Positions 27,478 to 37,430 of a stretch of DNA of 60,246 bases are shown piece by piece; the first letter of the stretch is position 1; each line of letters starts with the position of its first letter. Where the stretch lies: assembly GCF_030527965.1 (NCBI RefSeq), contig NZ_JAUMZU010000018.1, forward strand, positions 1 to 60,246, written 5' to 3'. The stretch is from Neisseria sp. (lineage in GTDB: Bacteria; Pseudomonadota; Gammaproteobacteria; Burkholderiales; Neisseriaceae). The notes under the pieces were generated by a model. That model made no database searches. It saw only the letters and a program-made list of their open reading frames with translations, and had not been told where the DNA came from. A program made the translations under genes and the position numbers.

Positions 27478-28674
27478 TTAATTTGTTGTAAGACTGATTT
27501 GATTACGCTGTGGTATGGCATTTTGGTTTTTATTTTTATCCAGTCTTTGCAATTGATTGAAAAATGAAATTGCAAAGAGTGTGATCGGTAGCATTCTCGG
27601 GTAAATCAGATTAGAAAAACCAATCTCGAAAATCAGATAAACGATCGTTAGGAATAAAGCAAATTTTCCTTGTATGTTTCGGAAGGTAAATCTGGTAAAG
27701 GCCCATATGATGGCAAGGGTGCCTAAGATTGAATTGCGTAATGAGTATTCCAAATAGCCCGAGTCGGCGTACATAAAGTTTGTGGTATAGCCAAAGCCGA
27801 TTCCGCTAAGCGGATTGTTTAAAATATATTCCAGATTGTTTGCCAGATTACCGCCGTCGGCATAGCGCCCGCCTAAGCCGTTTCTGTGTGAGAACATTTT
27901 CATTAAAACAGAATCTATTAGCTCATTGGCGAATGGCAACATAATGAGCAGTGCGAGTAGCTCCAATCCGTAGATTAAATAGGCAAAATGTTTATTGTAG
28001 CGATATAGCTCCACTTGCAATACAACCAAGGAGAATAACAGCATGGTCAGAGAGGTTGAAGATTGCAAGAAAAATAGGAAAATTAAAAATAAAAAGGTAA
28101 CCAACAAGAATTTTTTTTGGTGCGTATATTTAAACGCCATTAGGTTAAGCAATAGGAAAAGGAAATCGTAAAAACCTGCCACGGAGTGAGTGGCAAAGAT
28201 TGCGACAGGCTTAAGCTGAAACAACATATTGGGAATCAGCTCGGGATAAAAAGCGGAATAATATTGGCGGATGATTTCAGTAATCGCCGGAATTTGAAAA
28301 ATGATGCCCAAGGACAGAATAACCAGATAAATATCGGCAACAATAAGCACCGACAAATAGCTTTTCAGGTTTGACGGGTTATCGTTGCTGTTAATCAATA
28401 GCATACTGAAAAGCGTGATGAACAATAAACCGGTACCATATTTGTAAGAATAATATTGAGAGGAGAAGGTAAAAGCGGTAATTGCGATACCAAACGCCAA
28501 TCCTAGAAATAAGTTCACTAAATCCAGTTTATTTTGCCTAAATAATAAAACCATCAAACAGGCTAAGCTGACAAAAGACGAAAACACCCCGAAAGTCGAT
28601 GTGATTTGCCCTCCGACAGAGGCGGGTAGGAAAATGCCAAACAGGAATAGGGAACAGATAAGGTAATTATTCAT
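27478..28674 (-). CDS. wzy: Putative polysaccharide polymerase Wzy (O-antigen polymerase-like)
   Basis: The 398-residue, almost wholly hydrophobic protein has about eleven membrane helices and a longer polar loop near residues 260-300 containing HRNGLGGRYADGG and the GIGFGYTTNF segment seen in O-antigen polymerase/ligase (Wzy_C-type) proteins. In this context it is the expected polymerase joining repeat units at the periplasmic face. Sequences of this class are highly divergent, so assignment rests on topology, the loop motif and position next to wzx. Base composition is distinctly AT-richer than that of the housekeeping genes. Confidence 0.82.
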   Translation of the reverse strand: MNNYLICSLFLFGIFLPASVGGQITSTFGVFSSFVSLACLMVLLFRQNKLDLVNLFLGLAFGIAITAFTFSSQYYSYKYGTGLLFITLFSMLLINSNDNPSNLKSYLSVLIVADIYLVILSLGIIFQIPAITEIIRQYYSAFYPELIPNMLFQLKPVAIFATHSVAGFYDFLFLLLNLMAFKYTHQKKFLLVTFLFLIFLFFLQSSTSLTMLLFSLVVLQVELYRYNKHFAYLIYGLELLALLIMLPFANELIDSVLMKMFSHRNGLGGRYADGGNLANNLEYILNNPLSGIGFGYTTNFMYADSGYLEYSLRNSILGTLAIIWAFTRFTFRNIQGKFALFLTIVYLIFEIGFSNLIYPRMLPITLFAISFFNQLQRLDKNKNQNAIPQRNQISLTTN

Positions 28675-28716
28675 AGTATTTGGGTCATCATATCTGATGT
28701 GGATATGGAAATTGGA

Positions 28717-29991
28717 TTATTTTGTTTTCTGGCAGGCCAACATTAATAAACTTAAATCTAAAGTCATGCGGGCGGACCAAGCTACCGCCGCGCCAGCAAT
28801 GCCAAACTTGGTTAGGGCAAAATACAAAAATGCGAAATAGATTGGAAATTCAATCATATGGAATTTTGCCGTAATAGAGGCTTTGCCTCGGGCGTGAAGT
28901 TGCGAATAAAACAATGCGGACAGAGAATTCAAAAATACGCCCACGCATAAAATTTGTCCGACTAAAACGGATTCTGGGTTGAAATTGGTTTTCAACCAGA
29001 ATTTCAATACAAACGGCATCAAAACAGCCATGCTTGCGGATACCAGCAACATCATTCCGCCGACACGGAATAGCCAAGTATTGAAATAGCTGCGCCATTT
29101 TTCGGGCTGCTCTTGTATCAGCCGCGATAAGGAAGGAAAGATAACCGATGTGATGGCGCTGACCAGAATCAGGCTTTGCGCGACCAATTCGAAAGGCACG
29201 ACATAAATGGTTACCGCAGAAGCGGAAATGAGTGCGGCAATCATAAAACGGTCAAGCTGAACCATCATAGGGCTCAGGATGCTGCTCACGGTTACCCAAC
29301 CGCCGAAAGAGAATAAGGTTTTGGCGGTTTGGGTTGAGTAAACCAATTGGTTGGGCTGGTAGCCCGGTTCGTTTTCTTTCAGGCAGGCAAAGGCCAGATA
29401 ACGGAATAGGAACAAGGAAGCGACGCGGCTGATAACCAAGCTGGCGATGATCCACGCCAAGTCGTTTGTGAAGTAGGAAATTGCCAAAGGCCCGGCAAAA
29501 TTGATGGCACCTAAAAATACTCTCAATATGCTGATGCCTTTGAAATTCATATAGGCTTCGTTCATGCCGCGGTAAGTGGCACTCATGGCTTGGGCGGGCA
29601 AAACGATGGCTAACAGGAAAATGGCATTGCGGATTTCGATGTTGGGAATATGCTCGGTTTTAACCAAGCTGCTGCCACCGAGTAAATTGAAGACAATAAT
29701 ACCGACACTGCCGATTAATCCGGCAATCATGGTAATGCGCGAAGCCGTGGCCAATACGACGGGAACTTGATCGGTTTGTTGCTGGCCGCGCAACTTGGAT
29801 ACCATCTGGGTAAGGGCTCTTCCGATGCCCAAATCCAAAATGCCGGCATAAGTCATCATTGCCCATGCCAGCGCCAATAGGCCGAAGCGTTCGTTGCCAA
29901 TGCTGGAAATTAATTGAGGAATAGCAAACAGGGCAATGAGCAGTGGTAATGCCAAGCCAGCCATGTTCCAGCCAATGTGTGACAATTTCAA
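28717..29991 (-). CDS. wzx: Putative repeat-unit flippase Wzx
   Basis: The 424-residue protein has about 12 membrane helices and belongs to the polysaccharide-transporter/MATE-like (PST) superfamily, with GWNMAGLALPLLIALFAIP at the start. It should move the undecaprenyl-linked repeat unit across the inner membrane. The frame begins with TTG at 29991, preceded by AAGAG; an internal ATG at 29964 would lose nine residues. It lies directly upstream of wzy. About 240 bases and a terminator-like hairpin separate it from tviC, so it may have its own promoter. Confidence 0.88.
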   Translation of the reverse strand: MKLSHIGWNMAGLALPLLIALFAIPQLISSIGNERFGLLALAWAMMTYAGILDLGIGRALTQMVSKLRGQQQTDQVPVVLATASRITMIAGLIGSVGIIVFNLLGGSSLVKTEHIPNIEIRNAIFLLAIVLPAQAMSATYRGMNEAYMNFKGISILRVFLGAINFAGPLAISYFTNDLAWIIASLVISRVASLFLFRYLAFACLKENEPGYQPNQLVYSTQTAKTLFSFGGWVTVSSILSPMMVQLDRFMIAALISASAVTIYVVPFELVAQSLILVSAITSVIFPSLSRLIQEQPEKWRSYFNTWLFRVGGMMLLVSASMAVLMPFVLKFWLKTNFNPESVLVGQILCVGVFLNSLSALFYSQLHARGKASITAKFHMIEFPIYFAFLYFALTKFGIAGAAVAWSARMTLDLSLLMLACQKTK

Positions 29992-30181
29992 AGGTATACT
30001 CTTTTCAGTTTAAATCAGGCAGGGTTATTCATTATTTAAAGTATTTGGGCCTGGTTAACTTTCGGAAACAGATTTCAGGCTGTGCGGGAATCAGGTGCTG
30101 TTCCGCACGTATTATTATTGGAATAGGTAAACCCGTAGTGAAGCGAATATGTTATATGATTAAAATTGGTTAGGTTTTTAG

Positions 30182-30214
30182 TTTTCAGACAGGCATTTAG
30201 GCCTGTCTGAAAAT
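30182..30214 (-). terminator. Inverted uptake-sequence hairpin downstream of tviC
   Basis: TTTTCAGACAGGC and GCCTGTCTGAAAA face each other around six bases, 21 bases past the tviC stop. The orientation of the pair is opposite to that of most others in the window. Confidence 0.72.
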
Positions 30215-30234
30215 GGTGTTACCAATGTATCAGG

Positions 30235-31260
30235 TTATTTCAAAAAACCTTTATACCAAGGCATGGCTTTATGGATGCCTTGCTCAATGGTAAATTGCGG
30301 ATCATAGCCCAGCAGCGTTTTCGCCTTGCCGATATCGGCTTGGGAGTGGCGCACGTCTCCGGCACGGAAATCGCGGTAAATCGCATCTTTATTATACTGG
30401 ATACCGTTTTCAGCCAAGCTGCTTTTAATATAGGAGAACAGTTGGTTTAAGGTGGTACGACCGCCTACGGCAACATTGTACACCTGGTTGCGCGCTTCTT
30501 CGTCTTGAGCTGTGGCCGCAAGAATATTGGCTTGTACTGTGTTTTCAATAAAGCAGAAATCGCGGCTGGTTTCGCCGTCGCCGTTGATGAACAAGTCTTC
30601 GTCTTTAATCATCGCGGAAGTCCATTTCGGGATAACCGCTGCATATGCGCCGTTTGGATCTTGGCGTTTGCCAAATACGTTGAAATAACGCAGGCCGATG
30701 CAGGTAAATCCGTAAGTACGGGCGAACACATCTGCATACAGCTCGTTTACATATTTGGTAACTGCATAGGGAGACAAAGGCTTGCCGATTGTATGTTCCA
30801 CTTTCGGCAGACCCGGATGGTCTCCGTAGGTGGAGCTGCTGGCCGCATAAACAAAGCTCTTAACTTTTGCATCGCGGGCGGCAACCAGCATGTTTAAAAA
30901 ACCGTCGATATTCGCACTGTTGGTGGTAATCGGATCGTTGATGGAGCGGGGTACCGAACCCAGTGCAGCTTCGTGCAATACGTAGTCTACCGCTTCGCAT
31001 GCTTGATGGCAGGCTTCCAGATTGCGGATATCGCCTTCGATAAAGGTAAAACGTGACCATTGCTCGGGTGTAACGGTGCGCTGCACTTCATCGAGGTTGT
31101 GTTGGTGGCCGGTTGCGAAGTTGTCTAAGCCTACTACTGTCTGATTGAGGGTTAACAAGGTTTCAAGCAAATTGGAACCGATAAAGCCGGCCACACCTGT
31201 GACCAGCCATTTTTTCGGTGATTGCTTTAAATCCTGTTGAATTTTTTCATATTTATTCAT
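30235..31260 (-). CDS. tviC: UDP-N-acetylglucosaminuronate/UDP-GlcNAc 4-epimerase, TviC/WbpP family
   Basis: The 341-residue extended SDR has the NAD-binding [15 protein letters not shown] near residue 20, the [10 protein letters not shown] segment and the catalytic [11 protein letters not shown] (Tyr-x3-Lys). The family interconverts UDP-GlcNAc(A) and UDP-GalNAc(A). Paired with tviB, the expected product is UDP-GalNAcA, as in Vi antigen or WbpO/WbpP pathways. It starts 54 bases after tviB. Length is typical (WbpP 341). Confidence 0.9.
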   Translation of the reverse strand: MNKYEKIQQDLKQSPKKWLVTGVAGFIGSNLLETLLTLNQTVVGLDNFATGHQHNLDEVQRTVTPEQWSRFTFIEGDIRNLEACHQACEAVDYVLHEAALGSVPRSINDPITTNSANIDGFLNMLVAARDAKVKSFVYAASSSTYGDHPGLPKVEHTIGKPLSPYAVTKYVNELYADVFARTYGFTCIGLRYFNVFGKRQDPNGAYAAVIPKWTSAMIKDEDLFINGDGETSRDFCFIENTVQANILAATAQDEEARNQVYNVAVGGRTTLNQLFSYIKSSLAENGIQYNKDAIYRDFRAGDVRHSQADIGKAKTLLGYDPQFTIEQGIHKAMPWYKGFLK

Positions 31261-31314
31261 TAGGTATTTATTCCGTTTTCAAGAAACAATCATATTACGG
31301 TTATATTTTCAGAA

Positions 31315-32592
31315 TTACAGACGCAAATCAGTTTCTTCTGCGGTAAACAGGTATTTCAAATCGTAAACAACATGATCTTTTTTACCAAGTTTGCGAATGT
31401 CGGCAATACCCATTTCTTTAAACTGGTTATGGGCAACGGCGAGCACGATACCGTCATATTTGCCGTTTTCCAAGCTGGAAATAGGCGTAATGCCGTATTC
31501 ATGCTGTGCTTCGGCATGATCAATCCACGGATCATACACATCAACGGAAATATTGTAATCTTTAAGCTCTTTGATGATGTCGACCACTTTGGTATTACGT
31601 AAATCAGGGCAGTTTTCTTTGAAAGTCAGACCCATCAACAGGATTTTCGCGCCTTCTACCTGAACTCGTTTTTTCAACAGGGCTTTTACCAATTGTGAGG
31701 CAACATAGCTGGCCATGTTGTCGTTCAAGCGGCGGCCTGCCAGAATGATTTCCGGGTGGTAACCGATGCTTTGGGCTTTATGAGTGAGGTAGTAGGGGTC
31801 TACGCCGATGCAATGGCCGCCGACTAAGCCCGGGCGGAAAGGCAGGAAGTTCCATTTGGTACCGGCTGCTTTTAATACGGCTTCGGTGTCAATGCCCATT
31901 TTATTGAAAATCACGGCCAACTCGTTAATCAGGGCAATGTTCAAGTCGCGTTGAGTATTTTCGATAACTTTGGCAGCTTCCGCTACTTTGATGCTGCTGG
32001 CTTTATGAGTGCCGACCACGATGATTTCGTTGTAGAGGGCATCAACGATATCGGCAACTTCGGGTGTGGAGCCGGAGGTTATTTTCTTGATGGTGCTAAC
32101 ACGGTGCTCTTTGTCGCCCGGGTTGATGCGCTCTGGGCTGTAGCCTGCGTAGAAATCCTGATTGAATTTTAAGCCGGAGAATTTTTCCAATACGGGAACA
32201 CAATCTTCTTCGGTAGCGCCGGGGTAAACAGTGGATTCGTAAACAACGATATCGCCTTTTTTGAGCACTTTGCCGATGGTTTCAGAGGCTTTGACTAAAG
32301 GAGTCAGGTCGGGTTGGTTGTGTTCGTCAATCGGGGTGGGAACGGTTACGATAAACACGTTGCATTTTTTGAGCTCTTCCAGATTGGCGGTGTAGCTCAG
32401 ATGTTTGGCGCTGGCCAATTCTTCGTCATCCACTTCCAAGGTTGCATCGTGGCCTTGTTTCAAGGCTTCGATACGAGCCTGATTGATGTCGAAACCGACA
32501 ACGGGGCGTTTTTTACCGAATTCTACGGCAAGGGGAAGGCCTACATAGCCTAGGCCGATAATGGCCAGATTGATTTGATCAGGTGTCATCAT
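31315..32592 (-). CDS. tviB: UDP-N-acetyl-D-glucosamine 6-dehydrogenase, TviB/WbpO family
   Basis: The 425-residue enzyme has an N-terminal NAD domain ([19 protein letters not shown]), the central catalytic segment [19 protein letters not shown] with the active-site cysteine, and a C-terminal UDP-binding domain ([15 protein letters not shown]). It oxidises UDP-GlcNAc (or UDP-GalNAc) twice to the uronic acid. Two ATGs (32592, 32589) are adjacent. It precedes tviC, so the pair supplies an acidic sugar for the polymer. Confidence 0.92.
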   Translation of the reverse strand: MMTPDQINLAIIGLGYVGLPLAVEFGKKRPVVGFDINQARIEALKQGHDATLEVDDEELASAKHLSYTANLEELKKCNVFIVTVPTPIDEHNQPDLTPLVKASETIGKVLKKGDIVVYESTVYPGATEEDCVPVLEKFSGLKFNQDFYAGYSPERINPGDKEHRVSTIKKITSGSTPEVADIVDALYNEIIVVGTHKASSIKVAEAAKVIENTQRDLNIALINELAVIFNKMGIDTEAVLKAAGTKWNFLPFRPGLVGGHCIGVDPYYLTHKAQSIGYHPEIILAGRRLNDNMASYVASQLVKALLKKRVQVEGAKILLMGLTFKENCPDLRNTKVVDIIKELKDYNISVDVYDPWIDHAEAQHEYGITPISSLENGKYDGIVLAVAHNQFKEMGIADIRKLGKKDHVVYDLKYLFTAEETDLRL

Positions 32593-32680
32593 ATTTATAA
32601 TCTCAAAGTTCAGGGTAATAAAATTTTTCGTTGTTAATTTTCAGACAGGCATTACTGTTTGAGTTTAATTAAGGCGGCTG

Positions 32681-33226
32681 TTAACGATACAGTTCGCGTA
32701 ACTCTTGCAATGATTTGCCTTGCTGGTCTTTAGCAGAAAGTAAAGGATTTGCTATCGGCCATTCTATGCCTACGGTTGGATCGTTCCACATCAGGCTGGC
32801 TTCGGCTTGCGGATTGTAATAATCGGTGCATTTGTATTCGAAGTCGGCAATGTCGCTCAAAACAACAAAACCATGTGCCAAACCGGGCGGAATCCAAAAC
32901 TGGGTTTTGTTTTCTTCGCTCAAAATAACGCCTTCCCATTGGCCGTAAGTGGGCGAGTCGGGTCGGATGTCTACTGCAACATCAAACACTTCTCCGCGTA
33001 CGCAACGAACCAATTTTCCTTGAGGATTAATGGTTTGCACGTGCAGGCCGCGCAAAACGCCTTTTTGAGAGCGGGAATGGTTGTCTTGCACGAAGTCTAA
33101 ATCAATGCCGAGTGCTTCCCGGTAACGGTTTTTCTCAAAAGTTTCCAGAAAAAAGCCACGGTCATCGCCGAATACTTTAGGCTGGATGATTTTGACGTCT
33201 TGGATTTTCGTATCAATAACTTGCAT
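32681..33226 (-). CDS. rfbC: dTDP-4-dehydrorhamnose 3,5-epimerase
   Basis: The 181-residue cupin enzyme converts dTDP-4-keto-6-deoxyglucose to dTDP-4-keto-L-rhamnose. Motifs include FGDDRGFFLETFEKNRY, QDNHSRSQKGVLRGLH with the catalytic His, and WIPPGLAHGFVVLS. I start at ATG 33226 with TGGAAC upstream; the frame extends to 33262 but the extra residues lie in the spacer after rfbA. Length matches RmlC (about 183). It is third in rfbB-rfbA-rfbC. Confidence 0.95.
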   Translation of the reverse strand: MQVIDTKIQDVKIIQPKVFGDDRGFFLETFEKNRYREALGIDLDFVQDNHSRSQKGVLRGLHVQTINPQGKLVRCVRGEVFDVAVDIRPDSPTYGQWEGVILSEENKTQFWIPPGLAHGFVVLSDIADFEYKCTDYYNPQAEASLMWNDPTVGIEWPIANPLLSAKDQQGKSLQELRELYR

Positions 33227-33280
33227 TTTAAGTTCCATATTTTTCAGACGGGCGTTAGACAAGATGCCCGCCTGAAAGTT

Positions 33281-34153
33281 TTATTTTGTGTTTTCCAACA
33301 AGCGTTGAAGGTATTGGCCGTAACCGGTTTTGGAAAGCGGTTTGATTTTTTCTGCCAATTGAGCCTTGTTCAACCAGCCTTTGGTGAAAGCGATTTCTTC
33401 CAGACAAGCCACTTTCAGGCCTTGGCGGCTTTCGATGGTTTGCACGAAGTGGCCGGCTTCCATCAGGCTGTCGTGGGTGCCTGTATCAAGCCAAGCAAAT
33501 CCGCGACCCAACAACTCAACGTTCAGAGAGCCTTCTTCCAAATACATTTGATTGATACTGGTGATTTCCAGTTCGCCTCGGGCAGAGGGTTTGACGCGTT
33601 TGGCTTTTTCCACGACGCTGTTGTCGTAGAAATAGAGGCCGGTAACGGCATAATTGGATTTCGGTTTTTCCGGTTTTTCTTCGATAGACAGAACCTTATT
33701 GTCTTTGTCGAATTCGACTACGCCGAAACGTTCGGGGTCGGCAACCTGATAACCGAATACAGTTGCGCCTTTGGGGCGGGCGGCGGCCTGCTCCAGCTTG
33801 CGGCCGAAACTTTCGCCGAAGTAGATGTTGTCGCCCAAAATCAGACAGGCACTATCGTTGCCGATAAAGTCTTCACCGATTAAAAAGGCTTGAGCCAAGC
33901 CGTCCGGGCTGGGCTGGATGGCATAACTGATGTTAATACCGAAATCGGAACCGTCGCCAAGCAGGCGCTGATAGCCCGGCATGTCATCCGGCGTTGAAAT
34001 GATCAGGATGTCGCGAATACCCGATAGCATGAGTACGGAAATCGGGTAATACACCATCGGTTTGTCGTAAATGGGTAGAAGTTGCTTGGAAACACCGCGA
34101 GTGATCGGGTACAGACGGGTTCCGGAGCCGCCGGCTAAAACGATGCCTTTCAT
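33281..34153 (-). CDS. rfbA: Glucose-1-phosphate thymidylyltransferase
   Basis: The 290-residue RmlA makes dTDP-glucose from dTTP and glucose-1-phosphate. The nucleotide-binding signature [20 protein letters not shown] is at the N-terminus, with [12 protein letters not shown] and ILGDNIYFG following. GGAG lies 6 bases before the ATG. It sits 20 bases downstream of rfbB and supplies its substrate. Confidence 0.96.
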   Translation of the reverse strand: MKGIVLAGGSGTRLYPITRGVSKQLLPIYDKPMVYYPISVLMLSGIRDILIISTPDDMPGYQRLLGDGSDFGINISYAIQPSPDGLAQAFLIGEDFIGNDSACLILGDNIYFGESFGRKLEQAAARPKGATVFGYQVADPERFGVVEFDKDNKVLSIEEKPEKPKSNYAVTGLYFYDNSVVEKAKRVKPSARGELEITSINQMYLEEGSLNVELLGRGFAWLDTGTHDSLMEAGHFVQTIESRQGLKVACLEEIAFTKGWLNKAQLAEKIKPLSKTGYGQYLQRLLENTK

Positions 34154-34173
34154 AGTTTCTCCAGTTGGGGGTT

Positions 34174-35259
34174 TTAGTTTTGTAAGCCCAGACGTTCGCC
34201 TTGATAGTTACCGTCTAATACGGCTTGCCACCATGCTTGGTTGTTCAAATACCACTCGACGGTTTTGCGGATGCCTGTTTCAAAGGTTTCTTGCGGCTTC
34301 CAGCCTAAATCGCGGCCGATTTTTGCGGCATCAATGGCGTAGCGATGATCGTGACCCGGGCGGTCGGTAACGTGGGTAATCAATTCTTGATAGGATGTGA
34401 TGTTGGGTGTGTTCGGGTTTTGTGCGGCAGGGCGCAATTCATCCAGAATGCCGCAAATGGTTTTGACGACATCGATGTTTTTGCGTTCGTTATGGCCGCC
34501 GATGTTATAGGTTTCCGCAACTTCGGCTTGGGTAAAGACTGTCCACAATGCGCGGGCGTGGTCTTCAACAAACAACCAATCGCGGATCTGATTGCCTTCG
34601 CCGTAAACCGGCAAGGGTTTGCCGGCCAAGCAATTGAGAATCATCAGCGGGATCAGTTTTTCCGGAAAGTGGAAAGGGCCGTAGTTGTTTGAGCAGTTGG
34701 TCAGTACGACAGGTAAGCCGTAGGTTCGGTTCCATGCGCGCACCAAATGGTCGCTGGAGGCTTTACTGGCAGAATAGGGGCTGCTGGGTGCGTAAGGCGT
34801 GGTTTCGGTAAATAAGTCGTTGGTGCCGTGCAGGTCGCCGTATACTTCGTCGGTGGAGATATGGTGGAAACGGAAGGCAGCTTTGTCTTCTTCAGACAGG
34901 GTATTCCAATATTGGCGGGCGGCTTCAAGTAAGGTGTAGGTGCCGACGATGTTGGTTTCGATGAAGTCGGCAGGGCCGTCAATTGAGCGGTCTACATGGC
35001 TTTCGGCTGCCAAGTGCATGATGCCGCGAGGTTGGTATTGGGCAAAAAGCTTGTCCATCGCTTCGCGGTCGCAAATGTCGGTTTGTGAAAAGATATAGCG
35101 GGAATTGCCGGAAACGTTTTCCAGAGAATGTAGGTTGCCTGCGTAAGTGAGTTTGTCGATGTTAACCACCGTTACGTCGGTGTTGTTGATTAAATGACGC
35201 ACAACGGCAGAACCGATAAAGCCGGCGCCACCGGTGACAAATACGGTGTTTTTTTGCAT
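34174..35259 (-). CDS. rfbB: dTDP-glucose 4,6-dehydratase
   Basis: The 361-residue extended SDR has the NAD motif [14 protein letters not shown], the [11 protein letters not shown]-type segment ([11 protein letters not shown]) with catalytic Thr-Asp-Glu, and [11 protein letters not shown] (Tyr-x3-Lys). It forms dTDP-4-keto-6-deoxyglucose. It is the first gene of the long minus-strand sugar cluster; a possible promoter lies about 100 bases upstream. Confidence 0.96.
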   Translation of the reverse strand: MQKNTVFVTGGAGFIGSAVVRHLINNTDVTVVNIDKLTYAGNLHSLENVSGNSRYIFSQTDICDREAMDKLFAQYQPRGIMHLAAESHVDRSIDGPADFIETNIVGTYTLLEAARQYWNTLSEEDKAAFRFHHISTDEVYGDLHGTNDLFTETTPYAPSSPYSASKASSDHLVRAWNRTYGLPVVLTNCSNNYGPFHFPEKLIPLMILNCLAGKPLPVYGEGNQIRDWLFVEDHARALWTVFTQAEVAETYNIGGHNERKNIDVVKTICGILDELRPAAQNPNTPNITSYQELITHVTDRPGHDHRYAIDAAKIGRDLGWKPQETFETGIRKTVEWYLNNQAWWQAVLDGNYQGERLGLQN

Positions 35260-35358
35260 AATTTCAGACCTAAGGTTTTAGAAAAATAGATGATGATATT
35301 TTTAAAGTGAGATATTTGACGGCCTTCTTAATGAGGCAGATGATTTTATTATTTCTCT

Positions 35359-35388
35359 ATTATAGAGTGTTTGAATGATATTTTGTTC
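35359..35388 (-). promoter_or_regulatory. Possible promoter of the polysaccharide cluster
   Basis: On the minus strand a TATAAT hexamer (35359-35364) lies about 100 bases before rfbB, with a weak -35 candidate (AACAAA) about 17 bases further up. The gap 35260-35440 contains no JUMPstart or ops element (GGCGGTAGCGT), which many enterobacterial capsule operons carry. Confidence 0.35.
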
Positions 35389-35440
35389 CGTTAGGGTGTG
35401 AAATACCATGAATTTTGATAAGCGTGTTAATAATTTGTTT

Positions 35441-36547
35441 TTAAATCAAATTTTTACTTAACAATATAATTTTAATGTCATTTTTTAGCAGATTTGCGGC
35501 TACAGGGTGGAAGGCGGGCGGATTATTTAGGGCGGCAGGGTTTTCCGGCAAGGCAAATAAACCGCGGTTGCTTTGCCCTAAAATTTTGGCTGACTGGTAG
35601 AGTATGATTTCGTCAACCAGATTATTTTCCAATAAAGCGGCGTTCAATTGTGCGCCGGCCTCGACCAGCACTTCTCCAATACCTTTTCCGGCGAGAATGT
35701 GCATTAATTCTGGCAAATCAATGCGCCCGTTTTTTTCAGACAGGCATACAACCGACACATGAGGGTAAGCGAGGTAGGGAGCGTGCAGAGCGGTGTCTTT
35801 AACGAGTGTGGCGATGAGGGTGGAGCTGCCGCCATCTTGAATCAGATGATGGCTGATGGGCGTTTGCAGCTTACTGTCTAAAACGATACGGGTGGGTTGG
35901 CGCAGCGTGGGAAATGCGCGGACGTTAAGACGTGGGTTGTCTGCTAAAACGGTGCCGATGCCAGTCAGGATTGCGCAGCTTTCCGCCCGCAGGATTTGTA
36001 CGTCTGCGCGGGCGTCTTCGCCGGTAATCCATTGGCTTTGCCCGTTACTTAACGCGGTTTTGCCGTCTAGGCTAGCGGCGCATTTCAGGCGGATAAATGG
36101 TCTGCCCCGTTCGATACGGGAAAGAAAGCCTCGGTTGATTTCACGTGCTTCTTGCGTTAACAGGCCGCTTTCTACGGTAATGCCGGCATTTTTAAGCAAA
36201 GCCAAACCTTGGCCTGCAACGAGGGGGTTGGGATCGGTCATGGCCGCAACGACGCGTTTGACTTTGGCTCGGATTAGGGCTTCTGCGCAAGGCGGCGTAC
36301 GGCCGTGGTGGCTGCATGGTTCTAAGGTAACGTAGGCGGTTGCGTTTTGCGCCAGCGCGCCGGCTTGGTTTAGGGCATGTACTTCTGCATGAGGGCCGCC
36401 TGCTCGGATATGGAAACCTTGTCCGACAATTTGCTCGCCTTGTGCAATCACGCAGCCGACACGGGGGTTCGGGCTGGTGGAAAAGCGGCCTTGGCGGGCA
36501 AGGTTTAAGGCGGTTTGCATCAAACGGATGTCAGTTTCGGTGAACAT
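35441..36547 (-). CDS. ribD: Bifunctional pyrimidine deaminase/reductase RibD
   Basis: The 368-residue enzyme performs two riboflavin-synthesis steps. The N-terminal deaminase has zinc ligands in HAEVHAL and PCSHHGRTPPC, and the C-terminal reductase has IRLKCAASLDGKTAL and GIGEVLVEAGAQLNA. TGGAAA lies before the ATG. I see no FMN riboswitch upstream. It is separate from the capsule cluster by about 180 bases. Confidence 0.95.
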   Translation of the reverse strand: MFTETDIRLMQTALNLARQGRFSTSPNPRVGCVIAQGEQIVGQGFHIRAGGPHAEVHALNQAGALAQNATAYVTLEPCSHHGRTPPCAEALIRAKVKRVVAAMTDPNPLVAGQGLALLKNAGITVESGLLTQEAREINRGFLSRIERGRPFIRLKCAASLDGKTALSNGQSQWITGEDARADVQILRAESCAILTGIGTVLADNPRLNVRAFPTLRQPTRIVLDSKLQTPISHHLIQDGGSSTLIATLVKDTALHAPYLAYPHVSVVCLSEKNGRIDLPELMHILAGKGIGEVLVEAGAQLNAALLENNLVDEIILYQSAKILGQSNRGLFALPENPAALNNPPAFHPVAANLLKNDIKIILLSKNLI

Positions 36548-36562
36548 GTTTCCAAATGGTAA

Positions 36563-36600
36563 AGAAAAACGATAAAGGCGTATTTTAAAATACGCCTTTG
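36563..36600 (-). terminator. Rho-independent terminator of the lipoprotein gene
   Basis: AAAGGCGTATTTTAAAATACGCCTTT is a perfect palindrome followed on the minus strand by ATCGTTTTTC. It lies downstream of the lipoprotein gene and upstream of ribD. Confidence 0.8.
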
Positions 36601-36640
36601 GTTTCGGGGAAATATTTTCAGACAGGCATTTAAGCTGTTT

Positions 36641-37231
36641 TTATGATTGGGGGTTCAGCTTGATGTCGTTCAGAACGCGTTCCAGTTGGTCAAGCGAGGC
36701 GCTCGGGCTGTTGGCACAGACATTGTAAAGACCTTCCGGAGAGTAAACGGATACGCAGGTTTCGTTTAGGATTTCTTCTCCGCTGGCTTGGCTGAAGTGA
36801 TAGTCCATACGGTTTTCGGTGGCTACGCCAATTTTAATGTCTTTAAGGCTGCTATCCGATTCAATGGCTTTTTTCAGCTTGGCAAAATATTCTGTGGCCG
36901 GTTTTTTAGGTTTTCCAAGGCTGGTAACGTAGAGGGTAATATCTTGTGCTTCATCACGTTGTAGCAACACGATGTCGGCAGTATCGGCTCCGGGCGGAAG
37001 CTGATTTTTATCTGAAGAAACGTCGGTAAAGCTGGCGTTTTCAACGCGGATGCTGATTTTCCCGTCTTTGCTGGTCAGGGTTTGCACGGCACTTTCGGGA
37101 GTGGAAGCGGCTTCGTTGATGGCGGAAGCGGCTGATGAGGTGGTTTCGGGGGAAACGGAGGTTTCAGACTGTTGGTCGCAAGCGCTTAGGGAAAAAGCGG
37201 CTGCTAGTGCCAATAATGCGATTTTTTTCAT
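36641..37231 (-). CDS. Putative lipoprotein of unknown function
   Basis: Starting at ATG 37231, the 196-residue product has a lipoprotein signal MKKIALLALAAAFSLSAC (lipobox Cys18). A Ser/Thr/Ala-rich linker follows (about residues 20-60), then a soluble domain with one Cys pair (NETCVSV and NVCANS) likely to form a disulfide. The frame is open upstream to 37354, but only this start gives a signal peptide. I do not recognise the domain. It is probably periplasmic, anchored to a membrane by its lipid. Confidence 0.82.
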   Translation of the reverse strand: MKKIALLALAAAFSLSACDQQSETSVSPETTSSAASAINEAASTPESAVQTLTSKDGKISIRVENASFTDVSSDKNQLPPGADTADIVLLQRDEAQDITLYVTSLGKPKKPATEYFAKLKKAIESDSSLKDIKIGVATENRMDYHFSQASGEEILNETCVSVYSPEGLYNVCANSPSASLDQLERVLNDIKLNPQS

Positions 37232-37430
37232 GTTTTGTCCGTTAAATTGGGAAATAATTTTAACCGTGAGAAAGTATAGCAAAAACCGTGCCGCCCGAAC
37301 AATTTCCCAGCATTGCTTATTATGTTGGAAAAAAGGATTTTCAGACAGGCACAACGCGTATGGGTCTTGTTTTTACTATGTTTAGACTTGCAGATGTGAT
37401 GATTGGTAAAGAAGCAGGGCCAATATGCGT

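Noticed and set aside
35260-35440. JUMPstart/ops element upstream of the polysaccharide cluster
   Set aside because: I looked for GGCGGTAGCGT and the longer JUMPstart on the coding strand and found neither.
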